The notes: generated by a model from the sequence alone, not told the origin. DNA of 64,000 nt from Secundilactobacillus odoratitofui DSM 19909 = JCM 15043 (GCF_001434895.1 NZ_AZEE01000025.1:1-64000); one strand, 5' to 3'; positions 37,078 to 46,821 are shown, numbered from the stretch's first letter. Program-made: numbers and translations.

Positions 37078-38169
37078 TTGGGATTATCAAAACCTTTTTT
37101 AGACCCGGTTAGCGAAACCCTACCCGGTCCACGTAACCTCATTACCGACGTGCCTGGTGTAAGTGTGGGTCAAACAACTATTCAAGACGGGGTGCATAAC
37201 ACCGGTGTGACCGTGATCAAACCGGCACCAGATAACGTCTTTTTAAACAAGTTAACAGCAGCCACTCACGTTATTAACGGCTTTGGCAAAAGTACTGGCT
37301 TAGTTCAGATCAATGAACTGGGGACCCTTGAAACGCCTATTGTGTTAACCAACACCTTTGCTGTGGGGACTGCCCAAAATGCCTTGGTAAAAGCGATGTT
37401 GGCTGACAACCCAGATATTGGTAATACCACCAGCACTGTCAATCCGGTCGTCATGGAATGTAACGATGGTGATATAAACGCCATTCGCGACGTTCACGTT
37501 ACTGAAGCGGACGTTTTATCGACACTTGATCAAACGGCTGAAACGTTTGAAGAAGGCACGGTTGGTGCTGGCGTTGGCATGAGCTGCTACGATCTAAAGG
37601 GTGGCATCGGTTCAGCTAGTCGGGTGATCGACATTGATGGTCAATCATTTACCATGGGTGCACTAGTTCTCTCAAACTACGGCTTTTTACGCGACCTTAA
37701 CATCTATAACGTACCAGTTGGTGCTAAGTTAGCAGCCGATAAAGCGGCTCAAAAACAAAAGGAAAAGGGCAGTATCGTCACGATTCTAGCGACTGATATT
37801 CCCTTCAATGAACGCCAGTTAACTCGAATTGCCAAACGGGCCAGTGTTGGCATTACCCGTACCGGTGCGTTTATTGGTAATGGTAGTGGCGAGATCGTGT
37901 TGGCATTCTCAACCGCTAATCGCATCCCACACTATCCAAAAACTGAGTTAACTACCCACGCCGCCATCAGCGACGATAAGTTTGACCGTTACTTTCGAAT
38001 GACCGTTGCCGTTGTCGAAGAAGCCGTTTTGAGTGTGTTAACTCATGCCACAACGGTAACTGATCGAAAGGGTCAGCCACGCCTGAGTTTGACTGATGCG
38101 CTTGACCAATACCAAACAACTTATCAAGATAATGATATTGCACGTTTGCAACAGCAATTGGGCATCTAA
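37078..38169 (+). CDS. P1 (DmpA/DegA-like) L-aminopeptidase / D-esterase family protein
   Basis: The 363-residue N-terminal-nucleophile hydrolase begins PGPRNLITDVPGVSVGQTT, typical of the family. The self-cleavage site is a Gly-Ser in TGAFIGNGSGEIVLAF (about 270), the Ser becoming the N-terminal nucleophile of the beta chain. The start is TTG 37078 with AAGGAGGC 7 nt upstream, overlapping the stop region of the dipeptidase gene. Known members cleave N-terminal residues of peptides, D-Ala amides or beta-peptides. Confidence 0.85.
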   Translation: MGLSKPFLDPVSETLPGPRNLITDVPGVSVGQTTIQDGVHNTGVTVIKPAPDNVFLNKLTAATHVINGFGKSTGLVQINELGTLETPIVLTNTFAVGTAQNALVKAMLADNPDIGNTTSTVNPVVMECNDGDINAIRDVHVTEADVLSTLDQTAETFEEGTVGAGVGMSCYDLKGGIGSASRVIDIDGQSFTMGALVLSNYGFLRDLNIYNVPVGAKLAADKAAQKQKEKGSIVTILATDIPFNERQLTRIAKRASVGITRTGAFIGNGSGEIVLAFSTANRIPHYPKTELTTHAAISDDKFDRYFRMTVAVVEEAVLSVLTHATTVTDRKGQPRLSLTDALDQYQTTYQDNDIARLQQQLGI

Positions 38170-38196
38170 ATTAGTTTGGCTGCCACTACCACTCCA

Positions 38197-38364
38197 GGTA
38201 AGGCGTTTTTGCAATTGCTGTGGGACCAGCTTCAGCCACGAAAACCACGTGTCTTTCGCCTCGTTTGTGAGCCTTCGAAGACCAAAGGCTCACAAACGTC
38301 CAGTTCGAGTAATCGCTAAAGCGTTAACTCGAACTTGTCACTGCAACTACAAAAACGCCTTACC
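38197..38364 (+). repeat. Structured intergenic element, alpha subtype (left member of pair 5)
   Basis: P1 arms are 38197-38218 and 38343-38364 (GGTAAGGCGTTTTTG with CAAAAACGCCTTACC). The G-to-C change relative to pair 1 (GGTAAC/GTTACC to GGTAAG/CTTACC) is compensated. P3 is GTTTGTGAG/CTCACAAAC and P4 AGTTCGAGT/ACTCGAACT. It starts 28 bp after the aminopeptidase stop. Confidence 0.85.
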
Positions 38365-38486
38365 TTCCGTTCTCGTTACTTACACCTGTACACCACAACG
38401 TTGTTTGACAATATGCCAGTTGATCATTGACTTAAAAAACCATCGTATGGTCGAATTTCACCCGCAATATGAGCCGTAGTGCCAGA

Positions 38487-38650
38487 AGCCAGTCTTTTGG
38501 GCGGGTAGCAGTGACTAGTACCACTTTGCGCGATAGCGCTGAGTGGTACTGGACGTTTCTGAGACTCATGGGTTTCGAGGCTCAGAAGCGAGACGAAAAA
38601 CGCGAAGCGGTTGAAGTCGGTCCCACAGCTACCCGCCAAAAAGACTGGCT
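38487..38650 (-). repeat. Structured intergenic element, beta subtype (right member of pair 5)
   Basis: P1 arms are 38650-38628 and 38509-38487. P4 is AGTACCACT/AGTGGTACT, a compensated A-T for G-C change relative to pairs 1 and 2. The flanks GCCTCCGGCCGCC and CACTACGGCTCA are present. Confidence 0.85.
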
Positions 38651-38702
38651 GGCGGCCGGAGGCGGCTTTCATCAGTGTACTTTCAGTTCAAGCTGCCACA
38701 GT

Positions 38703-38744
38703 AAAAAAGATGGCACGTCGAAAAAGTCGACGAACCATCTTTTT
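38703..38744 (-). terminator. Bidirectional terminator after the C39-like gene
   Basis: AAAAAGATGG and CCATCTTTTT enclose an inner CGTCGA/TCGACG stem. Confidence 0.85.
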
Positions 38745-38749
38745 AATTG

Positions 38750-39562
38750 CTAACCAATTGATACCGCCCATTTACGAGCATCATAAGCCTGTTTAAATCG
38801 CGCCGTACTTAGCCAGTACCGGCCATCGATTGGATCCGAAACATGGAGTAAGTCATCGCCAAAATAACCGTCCAATAAAACGGCATGATTATTACTCAAA
38901 GCCTCACCAAACGAATATTGCGCCGATTCAGGTGTCTCAAAGCCGACCGTCACGTACGTTACGATGGGCTTTTTTTGTGCAATCAATTGACGTAAATCTT
39001 CAATTTCAGCATTGGCGAGTTGATGCGCTGGTCCGTATTGTCGTGCCCATTTGGCCAACGGTTCTGGAAAAATTGCCTCAAAGTGACCTGGCACGTTCTC
39101 GTCAGGTTCACCGCCAAAACCATGATAAGGATTGTAATCAGTCGCTCGTGGCATCTCCGCAATAAAATCAAGGTAACTTAACGTTTGGGCATAGCCCATG
39201 AGGTGTAACCCCTCCAGCAAAGCGGCCGGTTCACACCCGTTTGGCATCCCCCAACGAATCTGATTGATATTCTCGGCATTCAGGTAATGATACTCTGCCT
39301 GATCGTCGTGTGCTGCTTGCCATTTCGTAATCTCGGTAGTGACATCGTTTTTTAAAACAAAGCGATCAGGGTCAAGCTGATAATAATGGCGACCTTTTTC
39401 ATCAACGACTTCCGCTTCAATTTTGAGTTGTTCGTGCGGTGCAGTGCGCTTAATCAAGTCGCCATCCGCATCAAACAACCGTGCACCGGCCGATAAAATC
39501 ACCACAACCGTCGTTGCCTCGGGCTGGTGTGGTGCCAATGCATGAATTAACCTTCCTGCCAT
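38750..39562 (-). CDS. Peptidase C39-like protein with N-terminal SH3/SLAP-like region
   Basis: The 270-residue protein has about 80 N-terminal residues resembling a small beta wrapping domain (ARLFDADGDLIKR, YYQLDPDRFVLK), then a papain-like C39_2 fold: Cys in PNGCEPAALLEG (about 108), His in NNHAVLLDGY (about 225) and Asp in VSDPIDGRYW. No signal peptide or membrane segment is visible, odd for a family often secreted. It overlaps the Nudix gene by 16 bp. Confidence 0.7.
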   Translation of the reverse strand: MAGRLIHALAPHQPEATTVVVILSAGARLFDADGDLIKRTAPHEQLKIEAEVVDEKGRHYYQLDPDRFVLKNDVTTEITKWQAAHDDQAEYHYLNAENINQIRWGMPNGCEPAALLEGLHLMGYAQTLSYLDFIAEMPRATDYNPYHGFGGEPDENVPGHFEAIFPEPLAKWARQYGPAHQLANAEIEDLRQLIAQKKPIVTYVTVGFETPESAQYSFGEALSNNHAVLLDGYFGDDLLHVSDPIDGRYWLSTARFKQAYDARKWAVSIG

Positions 39563-40014
39563 GACTGTACCTCATCGATGACCGCCTGGGCCATTTTGTT
39601 AGATTGTTCGTTAAATAGTGGTGGTAACTGGTCTAAGGCAAAGTACTTCACCTGCTTGGTTTCATCCGTGACGTGATCCAGTAGTTGACCACCGGTTTGC
39701 TTAACTAAGTAAAGTGCTGTGATCAACTGTGTCTGGTCACCGTTGGGATAGGTATAAAAATCCTTGTCGAATAACTTCAATAGCTTAAGTGGTTCGACCT
39801 CAAGACCCGCGTCCTCGAGATACTCACGCTGACAGGTCTCTGCAAAAGAGGCGCCAAATTCCATGTAGCCACCTGGAAAGCTCCAATCACCAGTGTCAGT
39901 TCGTTCCTGTAACAGCAAGCGATTATCATCATCAAGCAGCGCACCAGCCGCCGTGTTCAGAATCATCGGCCGGTGTCCCACTAACGCGCGCATCTCATGA
40001 ATATAATCTGCCAT
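39547..40014 (-). CDS. Nudix hydrolase
   Basis: The 155-residue protein carries a Nudix box at about residues 50-75, GGYMEFGASFAETCQREYLEDAG. The first conserved Glu (GX5E) is Ala and EExG is EDxG, so metal binding may be altered. The substrate is unknown. ATG 40014 with AAGGGG 8 nt upstream is preferred over a GTG at 40023 inside the RBS. It is translationally coupled to the C39-like gene. Confidence 0.82.
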   Translation of the reverse strand: MADYIHEMRALVGHRPMILNTAAGALLDDDNRLLLQERTDTGDWSFPGGYMEFGASFAETCQREYLEDAGLEVEPLKLLKLFDKDFYTYPNGDQTQLITALYLVKQTGGQLLDHVTDETKQVKYFALDQLPPLFNEQSNKMAQAVIDEVQSWQEG

Positions 40015-40056
40015 TAAAACCACCCCTTCAATTTTTTCGTGATTCTATTATATCAG

Positions 40057-40770
40057 TTACTCGGCTTCTTGCGTATGCTCAGGTACTGTTTTAAAAATGT
40101 AACCAAAGCCTCGAATTGTTTGTAAATACTGTGGTTGTTTAGCGTCTTCTTCAATTAACTTACGTAATTTACTAATGTGAGAGTCAATTGCGCGCATCGT
40201 AGAGTCACGACCATTACGCCAGACGCCCTCCGCAATTTGGGCTCGGGTCAAGACGACGTTTTCGTGTTGCATAAAGTACACGAGTAAGCGAAAATCTACC
40301 GGCCCCATGGTAAGCTTGCGTCCAGCCACGCTCACCATGTAGTGTTGAAAATCAACTTGTAACTGGCCAGTGTTTAATATTTCACGACTCTCTTCTTGCG
40401 GTTGGTAATATCGCCAGATTTTTTGCTGAATTCGAGCGTGTAATTCACGATTCGACATCTCTAATGAGAGTAACTCATCAAAGTGGAACCGTTCAAAAAT
40501 ATCGCATATCATTGCTGCCGTGAGTCTTTGGCGGTGAATGGCTAGTAATGGTCCACGAAATTGCTGGCGCATTAAAAATAACGTATCTGGACGCTGCCCA
40601 AGTTCTGAGAAATGGTCGAGATCTAACAAAATCAGGGTTTGACTATCACGATTCAATAGAATATCAGGGAGGTAAGTTGGGCTACTAATGACTTGCCAGT
40701 CGGTCATAATCTGCTTCAGACGTTTCAAAAGATTAGGATTATCACTAATCAGTAAAATGCTGCGTTCCAT
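40057..40770 (-). CDS. OmpR/PhoB-family response regulator, orphan; probable phosphate regulator
   Basis: The 237-residue protein has a receiver-like N-terminal half with the likely phospho-acceptor Asp50 (LILLDLDHF) but lacks the conserved Lys-Pro near residue 102 (FDELLSLEM). The C-terminal winged helix is intact (about 130-230: LTMGPVDFRLLVYFM, RAIDSHISKLRKLIE, IRGFGYIF). No histidine kinase lies beside it. It is divergent from pstS, whose promoter carries PHO-box repeats, so it is the likely activator. Confidence 0.8.
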   Translation of the reverse strand: MERSILLISDNPNLLKRLKQIMTDWQVISSPTYLPDILLNRDSQTLILLDLDHFSELGQRPDTLFLMRQQFRGPLLAIHRQRLTAAMICDIFERFHFDELLSLEMSNRELHARIQQKIWRYYQPQEESREILNTGQLQVDFQHYMVSVAGRKLTMGPVDFRLLVYFMQHENVVLTRAQIAEGVWRNGRDSTMRAIDSHISKLRKLIEEDAKQPQYLQTIRGFGYIFKTVPEHTQEAE

Positions 40771-40836
40771 GGCGATCCTCTTTTCGTTTTAGTCGTTACA
40801 ATAGTTATCGCACGTTTATTTACCCAACAAAACCCG

Positions 40837-40876
40837 TTTTACATAAACTTTACACGACCTATACATTAACTTTACG
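40837..40876 (+). promoter_or_regulatory. Four-repeat PHO box upstream of pstS
   Basis: TTTTACA (40837), CTTTACA (40848), CTATACA (40859) and CTTTACG (40870) are spaced exactly 11 bp apart, the pattern bound by PhoP-type regulators. A -10 (TTATAC/TATACT, 40885-40891) follows 9 bp later with no good -35, as in activated promoters. Confidence 0.85.
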
Positions 40877-40950
40877 CAAGCGTCTTATACTGTCCCTGTA
40901 CTTAGAAATCAGGTGTTTCTAGGACAATACTTTTAAAGGGGAATATGCTC

Positions 40951-41847
40951 ATGCACAAAAAAACACTCGTTTCCACGTTAGTTGCATTTAGCCTTGCCGG
41001 GTTGCTCTTAGGGGGCTGTAGTTCTAACTCCAGCAAAAAATCAAGCAGCAGCGACACAAAGGCAGCCAAGGTCACTAAGATCACCGCTGTTGGCTCAACT
41101 GCCCTTCAACCACTCGTTGAACAAGCTGCCCAAGACTACCAAGCAACTAACAAAGACGTCAACCTAACCGTTCAAGGTGGTGGCTCTGGTACAGGGCTCA
41201 GCCAAGTTCAGCAAGGTGCCGTTCAAATTGGAAATTCCGATATTTTTGCAGAACAATCTTCTGGTATCAAGGCCAAGCAACTCGTTGATCACCGGGTAGC
41301 CGTTGTGGGAATGACACCAGTTGTTAACCCAACTACCGGTGTAACGAACGTTACCATGGCTCAACTCCGCGATATTTTCACTGGTAAGATTACCAACTGG
41401 AAACAAGTCGGTGGTAAGGACCAAAAAATTTCAGTCATCAACCGTGCGCAAGGTTCAGGTACGCGTGCCACCTTTAAATCAGCCGTTTTGGAAGGTAAGA
41501 AAGCCGTCACTTCACAAGAACAAGATTCGAATGGTACGGTTCAAAAATTGGTTGCTAGCACACCTGGCGCCGTCAGCTACTTAGCTTTCTCATACGTCAA
41601 CACGAAAGTTAAGGCTCTTTCAATCAATAACGTTAAACCAACTGATACCAACGTTGAATCCAATAAGTGGACGATCTGGTCTTATGAACACATGTACACT
41701 AAGGGTCAACCTGACAAGGCAACTGCCGGCTTCTTAAAGTACATGACATCAAGCAAGGTTCAAGGTGATCTCGTTCAAAAACTTGGTTACATCAGCATTC
41801 ACGATATGAAAGTAACTAAAAACGCTAAAAACGTTGTCACAAAGTAA
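40951..41847 (+). CDS. pstS: Phosphate-binding lipoprotein
   Basis: High-affinity phosphate receptor of the Pst importer, anchored outside the membrane. It starts MHKKTLVSTLVAFSLAG with lipobox LLGGC. Phosphate-binding segments are VGSTALQP, GGGSGTGLSQV and RAQGSGTRATF. ATG 40951 sits 9 nt after AAAGGGG; the in-frame ATG at 40945 is too close. About 299 residues. Followed by a hairpin before pstC. Confidence 0.95.
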   Translation: MHKKTLVSTLVAFSLAGLLLGGCSSNSSKKSSSSDTKAAKVTKITAVGSTALQPLVEQAAQDYQATNKDVNLTVQGGGSGTGLSQVQQGAVQIGNSDIFAEQSSGIKAKQLVDHRVAVVGMTPVVNPTTGVTNVTMAQLRDIFTGKITNWKQVGGKDQKISVINRAQGSGTRATFKSAVLEGKKAVTSQEQDSNGTVQKLVASTPGAVSYLAFSYVNTKVKALSINNVKPTDTNVESNKWTIWSYEHMYTKGQPDKATAGFLKYMTSSKVQGDLVQKLGYISIHDMKVTKNAKNVVTK

Positions 41848-41896
41848 CAGCGTTAAAGGATCAAACTAAACTCGTTTCACCCAACTCACCCCAATT

Positions 41897-41946
41897 GATA
41901 AGCGGAAAACCGGATTGTTTGATAACGATTTGGTTTTCCGCTTGTC
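41897..41946 (+). other. Hairpin between pstS and pstC
   Basis: GATAAGCGGAAAACC pairs with GGTTTTCCGCTTGTC around a 20-nt loop, with no strong T run. Such a structure usually protects pstS mRNA or partly terminates, so that the binding protein exceeds the permease. Confidence 0.65.
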
Positions 41947-42001
41947 TATCTCAGTATGAACTATTCCCACTCCCACCATTCAACCACCAAGGAGGATCAC
42001 C

Positions 42002-42925
42002 ATGGATGAGATTCAAAAAAAACTAGTTTCGCCCTCCAAAGCTTCCCATGAAGATATCCTGGGTCGCATCATTAGTTACACCTGTATTGCCGCCATCATC
42101 ATCTTAGTTGTCAGTATCTTGTACTTTATCACCTCACGTGGTATTGCCACTTTTACCAACGATCACGTCAACCTCTGGCGTTTTTTAAGCGGCACTGACT
42201 GGAACCCTGGCAGTCTAGATGCTAAGGGAAACCCACAAGTTGGGGCGCTACCAATGATTGTCACTTCGTTTAGTGTCACTGTACTGGCTGCCCTAGTGGC
42301 AACGCCCTTTGCAATCGCGGTTGCCCTGTTTATGACCGATATCGCACCAAAAACGGGTGCTCGTTTTCTTCAACCGGTGATTGAATTACTGGTCGGTATC
42401 CCATCCGTTGTCTACGGTTTTATCGGTTTGACGGTCATCGTGCCCGCTATTCGGCAGCTATTTGGTGGCACTGGATCAGGAATCCTCGCCGGTACCATTG
42501 TGTTGTTTGTGATGGTGCTACCTACCATTACCTCACTTTCTGTTGACGCACTAAAAGCTGTCCCCGGTTACTTTCGTTCAGCGTCACTGGCACTTGGCGC
42601 AACCCGTTTTCAAACCATTTATAAAGTATTACTTCGAGCTGCCATGCCACGGCTACTGACCGCCATTATCTTTGGGATGGCACGAGCATTCGGTGAGGCG
42701 TTAGCCGTTCAAATGGTGATTGGTAACGCCGCGTTGATGCCACATAATTTGATTACACCTACTTCGACCTTAACGAGTCAATTAACGACTAACATCGGCA
42801 ATACGATCATGGGGACACTTCCTAACAACGCGCTTTGGTCGCTTGCCCTAATTTTATTACTCATGTCACTGGTCTTTAACCTGCTCATTCGTTTTATTGG
42901 AAAGCGAGGCACGATTAACTCATGA
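42002..42925 (+). CDS. pstC: Phosphate ABC transporter permease PstC
   Basis: The 307-residue protein has six membrane helices, with a lead segment (IISYTCIAAIIILVVSI) and the EAA loop SLALGATRFQTIYKVLLRAAMPRLLT (about 198-222). AAGGAGG precedes ATG 42002. It overlaps pstA by 4 bp. Confidence 0.95.
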   Translation: MDEIQKKLVSPSKASHEDILGRIISYTCIAAIIILVVSILYFITSRGIATFTNDHVNLWRFLSGTDWNPGSLDAKGNPQVGALPMIVTSFSVTVLAALVATPFAIAVALFMTDIAPKTGARFLQPVIELLVGIPSVVYGFIGLTVIVPAIRQLFGGTGSGILAGTIVLFVMVLPTITSLSVDALKAVPGYFRSASLALGATRFQTIYKVLLRAAMPRLLTAIIFGMARAFGEALAVQMVIGNAALMPHNLITPTSTLTSQLTTNIGNTIMGTLPNNALWSLALILLLMSLVFNLLIRFIGKRGTINS

Positions 42926-43809
42926 CGCCACATCAAACTGACCGCGTTGCCACCCAAATCATCAATCTACTCGTTGCGGTAGTGGTTTTGATTCTCTTGT
43001 TCCTACTCGGTGACATCATTATCAGCGGTCTACCCCACATCAGTTGGCACTTTTTAACCTCACCATCCAGTTCATTTAGCGCTGGTGGCGGCATTCGTGA
43101 TCAACTGTTTAACTCGTTATATCTATTGGTCTTAACCCTGGTCATCTCGTTTCCACTGGCATTGGGTGCCGCAATCTACTTATCCGAATATGCCGGTAAT
43201 AACTGGTTTACCGGCCTCATTCGAACGGCTATCGAAGTGCTGAGCTCGCTACCATCCGTGGTTGTCGGCTTGTTTGGTTACCTCCTTTTCGTGATTTCTT
43301 TTCACCTTGGCTTTTCGATTCTTTCCGGTGCAATCGCACTGACTTTTTTTAACCTGCCACTCCTGGTTCGAAGCATCGAAGGTTCACTTCACGCAGTGCC
43401 AGATAGTCAACGTGAAGCCGGTATAGCCCTTGGCCTCTCGAACTGGCGAACGATTCGCGGCATTATTTTACCGGCTGCGTTACCTGGCATCTTAACTGGC
43501 ATTATTTTAAGTGCCGGTCGAGTATTTGGTGAAGCCGCTGCCCTCATCTACACCGCTGGTCAAAGTGCGCCCATCGTCGATTACACCAACTGGAATCCCG
43601 TTGATAGTAACAGTTTTCTAAACCCGATGCGACCAGCAGAAACCTTAGCCGTTCACATTTGGAAAGTGAATACGGAGGGGGTCACGCCGGATGCCGTTAG
43701 TATCTCAGCCGGTGCGTCAGCAGTGTTAATCATCGTGATTTTGATTTTTAACTTTGGCGCTCGCGCCATCGGAAACCACCTTTACAAAAACATGACCGGC
43801 GGAAAGTGA
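42922..43809 (+). CDS. pstA: Phosphate ABC transporter permease PstA
   Basis: The 295-residue partner of PstC has the EAA loop EAGIALGLSNWRTIRGIILPAALPGILT (about 166-193), the conserved FGEAAALIYTAG and LAVHIW near the C-terminus. It ends 7 bp before the first pstB. Confidence 0.95.
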   Translation: MTPHQTDRVATQIINLLVAVVVLILLFLLGDIIISGLPHISWHFLTSPSSSFSAGGGIRDQLFNSLYLLVLTLVISFPLALGAAIYLSEYAGNNWFTGLIRTAIEVLSSLPSVVVGLFGYLLFVISFHLGFSILSGAIALTFFNLPLLVRSIEGSLHAVPDSQREAGIALGLSNWRTIRGIILPAALPGILTGIILSAGRVFGEAAALIYTAGQSAPIVDYTNWNPVDSNSFLNPMRPAETLAVHIWKVNTEGVTPDAVSISAGASAVLIIVILIFNFGARAIGNHLYKNMTGGK

Positions 43810-43816
43810 GGACCTT

Positions 43817-44611
43817 ATGCAAAGCTATAACTTAAATGAGACCCATATTGTGACACCTGATGAAGAAATTGCGCTGTCCACCCACCAACTGCAAGTCTTT
43901 TATGGCAGCAATCACTCAATGACCGACGCCAGTTTGAGCTTTCCCCGGTTTCAAATTACGGCGTTAATTGGTGCCTCAGGATCTGGCAAATCGACTTATT
44001 TACGATCGTTAAACCGAATGAACGATCGAATTGCAACAGTTAAGGGCGAAATTATGTATCGGCATACTGATATTAATAGTCGAAAAGTGAACGTATTTGA
44101 AGTTCGTAAACATATTGGCATGGTGTTTCAAAAGCCCAACCCATTCGCAAAGTCTATCTACGACAACATCACTTTTGCTTTAAAGGCAGCCGGACTAACC
44201 AATAAAAAAGTACTAGACGACCGCGTTGAAAGCAGTCTTAAAGAGGCGGCTCTCTGGGACGAAGTCAAAGACGATCTTCATAAGAGTGCACTATCCCTAT
44301 CTGGTGGGCAACAGCAACGACTGTGTATTGCCCGTGCAATTGCGATGCAACCCGACATTTTGCTACTCGATGAACCGGCCAGTGCACTGGATCCCATCTC
44401 CACTGCCAAATTAGAGATGACCTTGAAGAATCTGACGGAGAAATACACCATTATCATCGTGACCCACAATATGCAACAAGCCTCTCGAATTAGTACTTAC
44501 ACCGCCTTTTTCCACTTAGGTCACGTGATTGAATACGACAAAACAGAAACCATTTTTCAAACACCCCAAATTCAGGCTACTCGCGATTACGTTACCGGTC
44601 ACTTTGGCTAA
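43817..44611 (+). CDS. pstB: Phosphate ABC transporter ATPase, first copy
   Basis: The 264-residue ATPase has Walker [10 protein letters not shown], the Pst-specific [20 protein letters not shown], signature [14 protein letters not shown] and Walker [14 protein letters not shown]. An extension of about 20 residues precedes the ATPase core. Two pstB genes in tandem are common in lactic acid bacteria and streptococci. Confidence 0.94.
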   Translation: MQSYNLNETHIVTPDEEIALSTHQLQVFYGSNHSMTDASLSFPRFQITALIGASGSGKSTYLRSLNRMNDRIATVKGEIMYRHTDINSRKVNVFEVRKHIGMVFQKPNPFAKSIYDNITFALKAAGLTNKKVLDDRVESSLKEAALWDEVKDDLHKSALSLSGGQQQRLCIARAIAMQPDILLLDEPASALDPISTAKLEMTLKNLTEKYTIIIVTHNMQQASRISTYTAFFHLGHVIEYDKTETIFQTPQIQATRDYVTGHFG

Positions 44612-44627
44612 CCACAGGAGGAACGTT

Positions 44628-45383
44628 ATGACACCAATTCTAGCAACCCAAAACGTGCGCCTGTCGTATGGCGAAAAAGAAGCGCTCCACGGAATTGATC
44701 TTAACTTTGACGAACATAGCATTACCGCTCTGATTGGTCCGTCGGGATGTGGTAAGTCAACTTACCTACGCTGTCTCAATCGGATGAACGACCTGATTGC
44801 TGACACGACCGTCACAGGTAGCTTTCAATTCCATGAACAAGATATCTACGCACCTACGACCAACTTAGTTGAACTTCGTAAGCAGATTGGCATGGTCTTT
44901 CAACAGCCAAACCCATTTCCCTTCTCACTCTACGAAAACGTCACCTATGGCTTAAAGCTTGCGGGTCATAATGACAAACGTTTTCTGGACGAGCAAGTTG
45001 AACGCGCGCTAAGACAGGCTGCAATCTGGGAGGAAGTCAAAGACGATTTGCATAAAAACGCCTTTTTGTTTTCTGGTGGTCAACAACAACGCATCTGTAT
45101 TGCGCGATTACTTGCAGTTCAACCTGACATTATTTTACTGGATGAACCCACTAGTGCACTTGACCCAATTTCAAGTGCACAAATTGAAGAAACGCTTCTG
45201 ACACTGAAAAACGACTACACGATTATCATCGTGACCCACAATTTACAACAAGCCTCCCGCGTTGCCGACCGCACCGCCTTTATGCTGAATGGCGATCTAG
45301 TTGAAGTCGACTCAACCAGTCAGCTATTTACTCAACCCGCCCACCAACAAACTAGTGACTACCTTAACGGGAAGTTCGGTTAG
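44628..45383 (+). CDS. pstB: Phosphate ABC transporter ATPase, second copy
   Basis: The 251-residue ATPase has [30 protein letters not shown] and [14 protein letters not shown], where the signature's first Leu is Phe. ATG 44628 follows CAGGAGG and begins 17 bp after the first copy. An in-frame frame extension to 44529 would overlap the first pstB and lacks an RBS. Confidence 0.94.
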   Translation: MTPILATQNVRLSYGEKEALHGIDLNFDEHSITALIGPSGCGKSTYLRCLNRMNDLIADTTVTGSFQFHEQDIYAPTTNLVELRKQIGMVFQQPNPFPFSLYENVTYGLKLAGHNDKRFLDEQVERALRQAAIWEEVKDDLHKNAFLFSGGQQQRICIARLLAVQPDIILLDEPTSALDPISSAQIEETLLTLKNDYTIIIVTHNLQQASRVADRTAFMLNGDLVEVDSTSQLFTQPAHQQTSDYLNGKFG

Positions 45384-45393
45384 GAGATTGCAC

Positions 45394-46074
45394 ATGAAAA
45401 ACATTTTTTCAGAGGAACTCAAAAAGTTATTCTCAGATTTCACCGACATGGGAACTGCTGTTAGCGGACAAATTGCTCAAGCCACACAATCCTATATTGA
45501 TCATGATAAGGCCGCAGCCCAATCGTTGGTTACGCATGACCAATCTATTAATGGCAATGAAGTTGACTTGGAAAAACAAGCCCTCACTTTGATGACGCTA
45601 CAACAGCCCGTCGCCGATGATTTTCGGGCGGTCGTCTCAATTCTCAAAGCGAGCGCAGATTTAGAGCGGATTGGTGATCACGCAACGAGTATTGCGTCTG
45701 AAACGATTCGGGTAAAGGGTTCGCACCGTAACCAGTCCGTTGAAGTTAAAATTGCCTCATTGTCTCAACAAATTCGTGATATGCTGACAACTGCCTTAAC
45801 GGCCTTTAACGCTAATGATGCAACTCAGGCCGAAAAAATTGCCAAACAAGACCAATCAGTTGATGATCAATTTGACGAAATTCGAAACACCGTTACAGTT
45901 GCCATGCAGCAAGACCCGGAAGTTGCAGCGGCTGGTGCAAGTTATTTACTCGTCACTAAACTACTCGAGCGAATTGGTGATCGAATTGTCAATCTTGCCG
46001 AAGAACTGGTATACAACCAGACTGGTGAAATTATCGAATTAAATCAAAGTCGAATTCGCCCGGATGGTGATTAG
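45394..46074 (+). CDS. phoU: Phosphate uptake regulator PhoU
   Basis: The 226-residue protein is made of two three-helix PhoU repeats, each with a metal-binding ERIGDHA-like motif: LERIGDHATSIA (about 92) and LERIGDRIVNLAE (about 195). It restrains Pst transport and signalling to the kinase. ATG 45394 follows TAGGAG, 10 bp after the second pstB. Last gene of the operon. Confidence 0.94.
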   Translation: MKNIFSEELKKLFSDFTDMGTAVSGQIAQATQSYIDHDKAAAQSLVTHDQSINGNEVDLEKQALTLMTLQQPVADDFRAVVSILKASADLERIGDHATSIASETIRVKGSHRNQSVEVKIASLSQQIRDMLTTALTAFNANDATQAEKIAKQDQSVDDQFDEIRNTVTVAMQQDPEVAAAGASYLLVTKLLERIGDRIVNLAEELVYNQTGEIIELNQSRIRPDGD

Positions 46075-46336
46075 TTCACTCGAACTTAGGCGTGAATCCC
46101 AACAACATCAAAAAGAATTAACTAGGGAATAGAAGCCATCTCATGCACTTCGTTGCCAAAATCACCGTGAGTGTTGAAAAGAATTAGTTGCTATTCGGTC
46201 GAACAACTGGTAAGCTGTTAACTAATGTATTTAATACTTCGAAATTTTGGTACGACGTTCGTAAGAATGACTTCCCTATTTCAAAAGTTTCAGATACACA
46301 AATATATTGCGCTATGCGCTCGGAGGTTTCATTCTT

Positions 46337-46537
46337 ATGGAACAAGGTACTGTTAAATGGTTCAACGGTGACAAAGGTTTTGGTTTTATTACATTGGAAA
46401 ACGGTTCAGACGTTTTCGTACACTTCTCAGCAATCAATGCTGAAGGTTACAAGACGCTTGAAGAAGGCCAAAAAGTAACTTTGGACGTTGAAGACGGCGA
46501 CCGCGGCCCACAAGCTGCTAACGTTACTGTTGCTTAA
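46337..46537 (+). CDS. Cold-shock protein (CspA family)
   Basis: The 66-residue OB-fold RNA chaperone has [12 protein letters not shown] (RNP1), VFVHFSAI (RNP2) and a C-terminal GPQAANV. GGAGG lies before ATG 46337. The 260 bp between phoU and this gene contains no other frame and may include a long, structured 5' leader as in other csp genes. Confidence 0.95.
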   Translation: MEQGTVKWFNGDKGFGFITLENGSDVFVHFSAINAEGYKTLEEGQKVTLDVEDGDRGPQAANVTVA

Positions 46538-46556
46538 TTCAATTTAAGCGTTTAAA

Positions 46557-46590
46557 GAAACCATCATTTCTTCGGAAATGGTGGTTTTTT
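46557..46590 (+). terminator. Terminator of the cold-shock gene
   Basis: AAACCATCATTTC, TTCG tetraloop, GAAATGGTGGTTTTTT. Confidence 0.92.
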
Positions 46591-46653
46591 GTGTCTTAAA
46601 TTTTGGTAATTCACTCTCACCAAAGTAATCTTATAGCTGCCACTGTCACTCCA

Positions 46654-46821
46654 GGTAACGCGCTTTTGCCGTTGCTGTGGGACCGGTTCCAGCCACGAAA
46701 ACCACGTGTCTTCCACCTCGTTTGTGAGCCTTCACAACCCAAAGTCTCACAAACGTCCAGTTCGAGTAAGCGGTAAACCGCTAACTCGAGCTTGTCACTG
46801 CAACGGCAAAAACGCGTTACC
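46654..46821 (+). repeat. Structured intergenic element, alpha subtype (left member of pair 6)
   Basis: P1 arms are 46654-46675 and 46800-46821 (GGTAACGCG...GCCGTTGC with GCAACGGC...CGCGTTACC). The P4 inner helix AGCGGT/ACCGCT replaces the CGCT/AGCG seen at 9.7 and 38.3 kb. Confidence 0.85.
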
